Assembly: GCA_900764215.1 (NCBI GenBank)
Contig: CAAFNI010000438.1
Location: forward strand, 1 to 6,083
Direction: 5' to 3'
DNA from: an uncultured Sutterella sp.
GTDB taxonomy: Bacteria > Pseudomonadota > Gammaproteobacteria > Burkholderiales > Burkholderiaceae_F
DNA: 6,083 nt
The first letter of the stretch is position 1, and every line of letters begins with the position of its first letter. This document shows positions 1 to 4,411 of the stretch, piece after piece. The notes under the pieces were generated by a model. The model was not told where the DNA came from. It did not search any database and saw nothing but the letters and a program-made list of their open reading frames with translations. A program made the translations under genes and the position numbers.

Positions 1-198
1 ACGTGGAACGCATCTCCGCGCTCCCCGTCGGGCGAACTCGGCGCCTTCGAGCAGAGCCTCATCGGCACGCCCGTCGCTGTCGAGGATCAGCCTCTTGAAA
101 TCATCCGCACGATCCACAGCTTCGACCCGTGCCTGGCCTGCGCCACGCATCTCCTGAGCCCGAAGGGCGAGGAACTCTGCAGCGTCAAGGTGCGCTGA
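1..198 (+). CDS. hyaB: [NiFe]-hydrogenase large subunit, C-terminal fragment (5' end outside window)
   Basis: Only the last 65 codons are present, read from base 1 in frame to the TGA at 196-198. The fragment contains DPCLACATH (visible residues 42-50), the C-terminal motif whose two cysteines bind the Ni-Fe centre in the large subunit of uptake hydrogenases. After the motif His lies a 15-residue tail ending in SVKVR. In this family such a tail is removed by a HyaD/HybD-type endopeptidase once nickel is inserted. The preceding stretch (TWNASPR, GAFEQSLIGTPV, PLEIIRTIHSF) is typical of group 1 periplasmic H2-uptake enzymes (HyaB/HupL/HydB). The mature enzyme would oxidise H2 on the outer face of the cytoplasmic membrane with a FeS small subunit, which should lie upstream. 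It is followed after 11 nt by the cytochrome b gene, so the two are surely co-transcribed. The family call is secure; the choice of symbol within hya/hup/hyd is a convention. Confidence 0.95.
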   Translation, partial: TWNASPRSPSGELGAFEQSLIGTPVAVEDQPLEIIRTIHSFDPCLACATHLLSPKGEELCSVKVR

Positions 199-212
199 GG
201 GAGGTCAATATG
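198..212 (+). promoter_or_regulatory. Ribosome binding site and start of hyaC
   Basis: AGGGAGGT at 198-205 is a near-perfect Shine-Dalgarno sequence that begins on the last base of the hyaB stop codon. It lies 4 nt before the ATG at 210-212. This site fixes the start; an in-frame ATG at 129 would lie deep inside hyaB and has no comparable site. Confidence 0.85.
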
Positions 213-923
213 AAAATCGATCCCGTCACTTTTGAAGTCGACGCGAGCGGGGGCACCCGGCCCGTCTACGTCTGGGAGGCCCCGGTCCGAATCTGGCACT
301 GGCTGATGGCCGTCGCGATGTTCGCGATGATCATCACCGGGTACCTGATCGGCCGCCCGCTCGTCTCCAACATCGGAGACACGTGGATCACCTACGACTT
401 CGGCTACGTGCGCATGGTGCACTTCGCCGCGGGGCTCTTCTTCACGGCGCTCTTCGTCTACCGCCTCTTCTGGGTGGCGGTCGGCAACCGCTACGCGAGG
501 ATGATCTTCTTCCCGCCGCTCTGGTCGATGAAGTGGTGGAAGGGCGTGTTCGCCCAGGTCGCCTACTACCTCTTCATGAGGAAGACGGCCCCCGAATACG
601 CCGGCCACAACCCGCTCGCGCAGCTCGCCATGTTCGCGATGTTCGTGCTCGGCTCCTTCGTGATCATCATCACGGGCCTTGCGCTCTACGCGCAGTCCTG
701 GGGCTGGGACACGAGCTGGATGGCCTGGTTCGGCTGGGTGTTCGTGCTCTTCGGAGACGCCCAGGCCGTGCGAACCGTCCACCACGTGATGATGTACGTC
801 TTCATCCTCTTCAGCATCGCTCACATCTACATGAGCTTCCGCGAAGACGTCATGGGCGGCGCCACCACGCTCTCCTCGATGAGCACGGGCCTGCGCATGT
901 TCAAGGAGGATCACCACGCGTAA
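210..923 (+). CDS. hyaC: Ni/Fe-hydrogenase b-type cytochrome subunit (HyaC/HupC family)
   Basis: A 237-aa integral membrane protein, the usual length for the family. It anchors the hydrogenase to the membrane and passes electrons from H2 through two b hemes to quinone. Four hydrophobic segments are visible at about residues 32-48, 70-91, 137-161 and 190-209. Likely heme-ligand histidines are His30 (RIWHW), His71 (VRMVHFAAG), His191/His192 and His205 (in VRTVHH...AHIYMSFRED). The stretch around 188-216, ending in FREDVMGG, is a family hallmark. GHNPLAQLA at 132-140 is also characteristic. The gene sits 11 nt after hyaB behind an excellent ribosome binding site. It is the last gene of its operon, because an intrinsic terminator begins 33 nt after its TAA. 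The maturation protease gene that often follows hyaC is therefore not next in line here. Confidence 0.95.
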   Translation: MKIDPVTFEVDASGGTRPVYVWEAPVRIWHWLMAVAMFAMIITGYLIGRPLVSNIGDTWITYDFGYVRMVHFAAGLFFTALFVYRLFWVAVGNRYARMIFFPPLWSMKWWKGVFAQVAYYLFMRKTAPEYAGHNPLAQLAMFAMFVLGSFVIIITGLALYAQSWGWDTSWMAWFGWVFVLFGDAQAVRTVHHVMMYVFILFSIAHIYMSFREDVMGGATTLSSMSTGLRMFKEDHHA

Positions 924-955
924 GGCGCGGGATGCCTTGACAGACGACCCAAATG

Positions 956-989
956 AAACCCGTCCGAACGCACGTTCGGGCGGGTTTTT
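956..989 (+). terminator. Strong intrinsic terminator after hyaC, possibly bidirectional
   Basis: Bases 956-969 (AAACCCGTCCGAAC) pair with 974-987 (GTTCGGGCGGGTTT): 14 pairs including one G-T, with a 4-nt loop (GCAC, 970-973), followed by the T-run 985-989. It ends the hydrogenase transcript. Read on the minus strand the same hairpin is followed by TTTCATTT, so it may also terminate the convergent MFS gene, whose stop codon is at 1036-1038. Confidence 0.92.
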
Positions 990-1020
990 CGCTGATCGCT
1001 CAACATGCGCCGTGCAAGCG

Positions 1021-1042
1021 CCCTTCATGCGCCCTTCATGCG
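1021..1042. repeat. Tandem 11-bp duplication spanning the MFS stop codon
   Basis: CCCTTCATGCG occurs twice in tandem (1021-1031 and 1032-1042), with a partial third copy (TCCTTCGG) from 1043. The copy at 1032-1042 contains the TGA stop of the minus-strand MFS gene; the other lies just downstream of the stop. It looks like a slippage duplication at the gene end. No function is evident. Confidence 0.7.
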
Positions 1043-2202
1043 TCCTTCGGAAGAATCCTGAGCGAAGCCGCCCCGAGGAGCGCGATCAGCGCGCCGCCCA
1101 TGAGGATGGCGCCGACGGAAAAGTGCGCCATGAGGTGCGGAAAGACGAGGGCCGAGGCGGCCGAGCCCGCGCGCGAGACGGCGAGAATCGAGCCCACGGC
1201 GCTAGCGCGCAGTCCGGCCGGAAAGAGGCGGTTGGGATAGAGGTTGTCGAGCGTCGTCTGCAGGCCGTAGCCGAAGGCGTAGAGCCCGAAGAAGAGGCTC
1301 AGAAGCAGGGGAGAGCTGCGGCCGAAGAGCGCGACGCCCGCGAGCGAGGCCGCCATGGCAAGCGCCGTCCAGCGCAGGATGCGCGAAGGCGCAATCCGCC
1401 GCTTCATCACCGTCATCGGGAGCGTGCCCGCCATGAAGAGGCCGTAGATGAGCGCGATGCGGCCCGTCTGGTCGGCCGAGCCCGCCACGTCGGCGAGGAT
1501 GATGGGGCTGTAGAACATGATGGCCGTGACGGGAATCGTCTGGCAGAGCCAGAAGGCGCAGCAAAAGAGCCATTCGCGCGGGCGGTTGCGAAGCACGGCG
1601 GCAAACCCGGCCTTCGGCGTGTCGGCGCGGCCTGAGAGCCAGGCGGGCGTCTCTTCGGCAAAGGCCCTCACGGGAGCGATGAGGAGGACGGCTGCGAGCG
1701 GCGCCGCGTAGAAGGCCCGCCAGCCGAGTCCGGTGCCGGAGACGAAGGGAAGCGCGGCCACGGCGGCGAGCGCGCCCGCGTACCAGGCGAACATCAGAAG
1801 GGAAAGGCGCCTCGCCGTTTGGGAAGCGTCGCCCGACTCGGTCATGACGGCCTGAGAGACCGGCTGATCGGCGCCGATGAGAATGCCTAGGAGCAGATGA
1901 ATGACGGCGAGGACCTCCGCGTCGGGCGCGAAAAGCGGCGCCGCGAGCAAGGGGGCTGCGAGCGCAATGAGGCTGCGCGCGAAGGGCCTGCGCCCGAATC
2001 GGTCGGCGAGCCGTCCGATGAGGCCCGCGCCGATGAAGGTGCCCGTCATGAAGCTTCCGGCCAAAAGCGACGCTTCGGGAAGCGTCAGTTCGCCCTGCGC
2101 TATGAGCGCGGCGATCACGAAGCCCGTCGACACGGTGAGCCAGCCGTCGAGGGCGGGCGAGGCGGCGAACGGGGCAACGAAGCGGTTGACGGAGAGGCGC
2201 AT
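1036..2202 (-). CDS. MFS transporter, metabolite/sugar:H+ symporter-like, substrate unknown
   Basis: About 388 aa, strongly hydrophobic, with the length and spacing of a 12-helix major facilitator. Motif A between helices 2 and 3 is clear: GRLADRFGRRP at residues 63-73. Helix 4 has GADQPVSQ...MTE (about 110-122), resembling the GADYPxS...xE pattern of phosphate, sugar and organic-acid symporters. ETPAWL at 184-189 matches the PESPRWL-type signature after helix 6. NRLFPAGLRASAVG in the C-terminal half resembles the conserved loop before helix 11. This favours a proton-coupled symporter over a drug exporter, but the substrate cannot be read. The ATG at 2202 is chosen because the upstream in-frame TTG at 2229 falls in the T-run of a hairpin; neither has a good Shine-Dalgarno sequence, so the start is uncertain. 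It lies downstream of the exported lyase on the same strand, so it may transport a related substrate or product (inference). Confidence 0.85.
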   Translation of the reverse strand: MRLSVNRFVAPFAASPALDGWLTVSTGFVIAALIAQGELTLPEASLLAGSFMTGTFIGAGLIGRLADRFGRRPFARSLIALAAPLLAAPLFAPDAEVLAVIHLLLGILIGADQPVSQAVMTESGDASQTARRLSLLMFAWYAGALAAVAALPFVSGTGLGWRAFYAAPLAAVLLIAPVRAFAEETPAWLSGRADTPKAGFAAVLRNRPREWLFCCAFWLCQTIPVTAIMFYSPIILADVAGSADQTGRIALIYGLFMAGTLPMTVMKRRIAPSRILRWTALAMAASLAGVALFGRSSPLLLSLFFGLYAFGYGLQTTLDNLYPNRLFPAGLRASAVGSILAVSRAGSAASALVFPHLMAHFSVGAILMGGALIALLGAASLRILPKDA

Positions 2203-2227
2203 GGGAAGCGGTATGCAGAATGAACGC

Positions 2228-2263
2228 AAAACGGGCGCCCGGCCTTCAAGCGGACGGACGCCC
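2228..2263 (-). terminator. Hairpin plus T-run between the lyase and MFS genes: terminator or attenuator
   Basis: Read on the minus strand, bases 2263-2255 (GGGCGTCCG) pair with 2241-2233 (CGGGCGCCC): 9 pairs with one G-T, a 13-nt loop, then G and TTTT (2231-2228). It would end the lyase transcript about 120 nt past its stop. It also sits directly in front of the MFS start, so MFS expression needs either read-through or a promoter upstream of the hairpin. The left arm can pair alternatively: 2259-2264 can form a 6-bp stem with 2273-2278, which excludes the terminator stem. Confidence 0.5.
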
Positions 2264-2304
2264 GGCGGGCAACGGGCGAAGGCGCCGGCGCCGCAGGAGA
2301 GGGC

Positions 2305-2333
2305 ATTCTAGGTTTTTCCCGCCTGCGGCTCCA
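2305..2333 (-). promoter_or_regulatory. Possible weak promoter for the MFS gene
   Basis: On the minus strand TGGAGC (2333-2328) lies 17 nt from TAGAAT (2310-2305). The -10 box is good (5 of 6 to consensus) and the -35 is poor. Transcription would start near 2298 and give a leader of about 95 nt containing the 2228-2263 hairpin. The surrounding gap also carries several CCCGC/GCGGG inverted words, for example a 5-bp stem 2353-2357/2362-2366 just past the lyase stop, which could be a weak lyase terminator. Confidence 0.3.
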
Positions 2334-2380
2334 TGCGGGTTTCTTTGGAGAAGCGGGAAGACCCGCGTGCGCGGCCCGGA

Positions 2381-4027
2381 TTACTTCCAGCCCTTGAGAA
2401 GCTCGATGCCGTTGGCGAGATCGTCCGAGAAGATGCGGTCATGGTCGACGAAGGGCACCTTGGCGCGGTAGGCCTTGTAGAGCGCTTCGGTCTTCTGCGA
2501 GAGCTTCACGCCGTCCTCCCGGGCGCGGCGAAGGTCGACCGCCTGCGTTGCGTGCAGCAGTTCCATCGAGTAGAGGTCGAGAATGTTCGAGGAGGCGCGC
2601 TGCAGGCGTTCGGCGACGCGCGGCAGGTTCGAGGCCGTGTCCTCGATGTTGCCCTCGACGGGCGAGCCGTCCATGGAGACCGGGTTGGCGAGGTCGACGT
2701 TCTCGGCGTAGATCGAGACCATCGTGTCTTCGGTGGCGCCGAAGTTGTGGCCGTTCTTGTTGGAGTCGGCCGTCAGGTAGCGCGGAAGGCCCGAGAAGCG
2801 GTCTTCGTCCATGCGGATCGTGCGCTGCACGCAGTTGTGCGCGACGTGCGCGAGCGCAAGGGTTGCGCGCTGGGCGGCGATGGCGATCGGGAGCGGCTCG
2901 AAGTTGGCCGACGGAATGATCGCGCCCTTGAGATCCTTGCCGTCGACGAAGTACTGGGCGACCTGGGTCTTCTCAAAGTCGTCCTTCGCGGCGTTGAGGA
3001 TCACGCCGGGATTGTCGTCGGACGAGTTGATCTGGATGTTGACGAGCGTGTCGAGCGCCTCGAGCGCGCGAAGCGCTTCGGAATACGTGTAGACCGTCGT
3101 GCGGAAGGAGAGCGGATCCTGGAGCGGACGGCGGGCGTTCTTCTCCCAGAGGTACGACCCTTCGAGGGGCGTGCGGAAGTTTTCCGGCGCCTTCTGAAGG
3201 CCGGGGATCGGATGCGAGTTCACCGTCTGGGCGAGGAAGGGCGCCACGTTGCCGTTCATGCCTTCGAGCGTGAGGCCGAAGACGACCGGCGTCACGTCGA
3301 CGGCCTGGCGCATGGTCTTGACGGCGTTCATCGTCATCGCCATGCCGACGGAATTCGTCGAGAGGATGCCGAGGCCGTCCTTGCCCTGCGGAACGAGCGG
3401 CTTGATGTTCTTCGCCTTGAGCGCCTGCGCGGCGGGCATCTCCCTGCCGTCGACCGTCACCTTCCATTCGCCCATCATCGCGGCGCCCACATGCGAGGCG
3501 AGCGTGATGTCGGCGTCGCCGATCGAGCCGCGGGACGGAATCACGGGCGTGATCCCTTCGTTGAGGAAGGTCTTGTAGAGCTCGGCTACGTAGGGCTGGA
3601 CGCCCGCGCGGCCCGTGAGCAGCGTGTTGAGGCGGATGACCATCGAGAGACGCACGATCTTCGGGTCGAGCGACGGGCCGTAGCCCACGGAGTGCGAGCG
3701 CAGGATGTTGCGGTTGAAGTCGATGCTCGCCTGGCGCGCGACGTCGGTGAGTTCGCCCGAGGCGTCAAAAAGCTTGTGATCCTTGTTGAGGCCCACGCCC
3801 ACCGTGAGGCCGTAGATTTCGACGCCCTGGCGGGCGGCGGTCATGACGAGGCTGTGGCTGTCGGCAAGGTGCTTCATCGCTTCGGGCGCGATGCGGACTT
3901 CTTCGCCGTTGGCGGCGGCCCAAGCTTCTTCCTGGGTGAGCGTACGGCCGTCGAGCGTGACGGCGGAAAGAGCGGCGGTGGTCATGAAGGCGAGTCCGAG
4001 GGAGAGCGCGATTTTTGATAGTTTCAT
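2381..4027 (-). CDS. Exported histidine/aromatic ammonia-lyase-fold enzyme lacking the MIO triad; candidate ergothionase-type lyase
   Basis: A 548-aa protein with a Sec signal peptide (MKLSK, then a hydrophobic stretch 6-20, cleavage near 21/22), unlike cytosolic HutH. The ATG at 4027 is fixed by the signal peptide and AGGA 8 nt upstream. The lyase fold is clear: IYGLTVGVG (71-79), RSHSVG (110-115), PSRGSIG (164-170), QDPLSFR (303-309), NSSDDNPGV (334-342), SANF (373-376), TEDTMVS (432-438), and LLHATQAVD near 498. Compared with Pseudomonas HAL as I recall its numbering, Tyr53, His83, Gln277, Arg283, Phe329 and Glu414 are kept (Tyr72, His112, Gln303, Arg309, Phe376, Glu433). The cofactor-forming Ala-Ser-Gly aligns with Asp171-Ala172-Asp173, Asn195 with Ser223, and Tyr280 with Leu306. 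Without MIO, ordinary deamination of histidine is doubtful. MIO-less relatives include ergothionase, which eliminates trimethylamine from ergothioneine to give thiourocanate. Family call is firm; substrate is inference. Confidence 0.88.
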   Translation of the reverse strand: MKLSKIALSLGLAFMTTAALSAVTLDGRTLTQEEAWAAANGEEVRIAPEAMKHLADSHSLVMTAARQGVEIYGLTVGVGLNKDHKLFDASGELTDVARQASIDFNRNILRSHSVGYGPSLDPKIVRLSMVIRLNTLLTGRAGVQPYVAELYKTFLNEGITPVIPSRGSIGDADITLASHVGAAMMGEWKVTVDGREMPAAQALKAKNIKPLVPQGKDGLGILSTNSVGMAMTMNAVKTMRQAVDVTPVVFGLTLEGMNGNVAPFLAQTVNSHPIPGLQKAPENFRTPLEGSYLWEKNARRPLQDPLSFRTTVYTYSEALRALEALDTLVNIQINSSDDNPGVILNAAKDDFEKTQVAQYFVDGKDLKGAIIPSANFEPLPIAIAAQRATLALAHVAHNCVQRTIRMDEDRFSGLPRYLTADSNKNGHNFGATEDTMVSIYAENVDLANPVSMDGSPVEGNIEDTASNLPRVAERLQRASSNILDLYSMELLHATQAVDLRRAREDGVKLSQKTEALYKAYRAKVPFVDHDRIFSDDLANGIELLKGWK

Positions 4028-4055
4028 TCTACTGGTCCTGAATGGTCTTGGGGGG

Positions 4056-4107
4056 CCCCGCCGCCGGTGCGGCGGGGGAGTCTCGGCGGCGCTGTCCGGC
4101 CGCCGAG
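4056..4107 (-). ncRNA. Two tandem GC hairpins in the predicted lyase 5' leader
   Basis: First hairpin: 4056-4064 pairs with 4069-4077, 9 perfect pairs with loop CGGT. Second: 4082-4090 pairs with 4099-4107, 9 perfect pairs with an 8-nt loop. They lie 29-80 nt upstream of the lyase ATG on its coding strand, within a leader of roughly 135 nt if transcription starts near 4164. No T-run follows either hairpin, so they are not intrinsic terminators. They could stabilise the mRNA, bind a protein, or be part of a structured leader. I do not recognise a known riboswitch. Confidence 0.45.
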
Positions 4108-4170
4108 CTGTCGGGCGGAGTCGGCCGGCCCCCGCAACGATTCCCCGGGGCGGCCGCTCCACGGGGTGGC

Positions 4171-4199
4171 ATTATGCGCTTAAAACCGACCAGACGGAA
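4171..4199 (-). promoter_or_regulatory. Putative lyase promoter
   Basis: On the minus strand CATAAT (4176-4171) is a good -10 box. The expected -35 position (4199-4194, TTCCGT, 17-nt spacer) matches consensus poorly and is covered by the first 23-bp element. A good -10 with a poor -35 under a conserved site suggests an activator-dependent promoter. The predicted start is near 4164. Confidence 0.45.
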
Positions 4200-4204
4200 T
4201 GTTT
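4182..4204. promoter_or_regulatory. Conserved 23-bp element, copy 1 (lyase side): likely operator
   Basis: AAAACCGACC, then AGAC, then GGAATGTTT. It is identical at 20 of 23 positions to the copy at 4337-4359, in the same orientation. It ends 5 nt before the putative lyase -10 box (4176-4171, minus strand) and covers its -35 position. It contains a weak dyad, CCG (4186-4188) with CGG (4195-4197). It is probably the binding site of a regulator controlling both divergent genes; the regulator is not in the window. Confidence 0.6.
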
Positions 4205-4287
4205 ATGGAGATTCGTGGCGGGGGCGTGAAAACCCTGATGCGCCTCGTGTTGAACATAAAACCATTGAAGGACAGGGATTCTTCCCG

Positions 4288-4316
4288 TTGTGCAGGCCGT
4301 CTCCCTAAGGGATAAT
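4288..4316 (+). promoter_or_regulatory. Possible second promoter for the reductase
   Basis: TTGTGC (4288-4293) lies 17 nt from GATAAT (4311-4316). The -10 matches 5 of 6 consensus positions and the -35 matches in TTG. It would give a leader of about 90 nt containing the second 23-bp element, so that element could act as a downstream operator for this promoter. Confidence 0.3.
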
Positions 4317-4336
4317 CCTAGTGAGGTGCGTTCATA

Positions 4337-4359
4337 AAAACCGACCGGTAGGAATGTTT
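4337..4359. promoter_or_regulatory. Conserved 23-bp element, copy 2 (reductase side): likely operator
   Basis: AAAACCGACC, then GGTA, then GGAATGTTT, matching the copy at 4182-4204 at 20 of 23 positions. Its centre holds the palindrome ACCGGT (4344-4349), flanked one base further out by CC (4341-4342) and GG (4351-4352). It ends 5 nt before the putative reductase -10 box (4365-4370), the same gap as copy 1 has to the lyase -10 box on the other strand. Confidence 0.6.
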
Positions 4360-4370
4360 TGATGTATGAT
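4341..4370 (+). promoter_or_regulatory. Putative reductase promoter
   Basis: TATGAT (4365-4370) is a 5-of-6 match to the -10 consensus. The -35 position is weak (CCGACC at 4341-4346 with an 18-nt spacer) and lies inside the 23-bp element, suggesting activation by a bound regulator. The leader would be about 35 nt, ending in AAGGA (4399-4403), 8 nt before the ATG at 4412. Confidence 0.45.
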
Positions 4371-4411
4371 GCGTCCCGTCGTGTTCTCCTTCAACCAAAA
4401 GGACCATTCAA

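Larger units (their letters stand above)
4028..4411. other. Divergent control region between the lyase and reductase genes
   Basis: A 384-nt stretch with no convincing gene. The half next to the lyase (4040-4165) is extremely GC-rich and full of hairpins. The half next to the reductase (4170-4400) is clearly richer in A and T and holds the promoter-like boxes and the 23-bp repeat listed separately. The word AAAACC recurs at 4182, 4229, 4258 and 4337. The middle two copies lack the rest of the 23-bp element and may be chance or degenerate half-sites. Confidence 0.8.

Noticed and set aside
129..209. An upstream in-frame ATG that would extend hyaC by 27 codons
   Set aside because: It lies inside hyaB and lacks a Shine-Dalgarno sequence; the ATG at 210 has a near-perfect one and gives the normal family N-terminus.
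87..1028. A 313-codon minus-strand frame opposite hyaC
   Set aside because: It is almost entirely charged His/Glu/Arg-rich sequence mirroring the membrane helices of hyaC, and it runs through the terminator hairpin.
3515..3526. Ser-Ile-Gly (residues 168-170) as an alternative MIO triad
   Set aside because: The residue spacing from PSRG and from His112 puts Asp-Ala-Asp at the triad position. Using Ser-Ile-Gly would need extra gaps on both sides, and its central residue is not Ser.
2333..4018. A 561-codon open frame on the plus strand opposite the lyase
   Set aside because: Its translation is rich in Arg, Val, His and Asp with no domain, as expected for the antisense of a GC-biased gene. The minus-strand frame has a signal peptide and clear lyase motifs.
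2381..4027. Plain cytosolic HutH of the histidine utilisation pathway
   Set aside because: There is a signal peptide, the MIO triad is missing, two active-site residues are changed, and no hutU, hutI or hutG gene is nearby.
4082..4107. Intrinsic terminator in the lyase leader
   Set aside because: The hairpin is strong but no T-run follows on either strand.
4028..4162. A 45-residue N-terminal extension of the lyase from an ATG at 4162
   Set aside because: The extension is Pro/Arg-rich, runs through the GC hairpins and would bury the signal peptide. The ATG at 4027 has a Shine-Dalgarno sequence 8 nt upstream.
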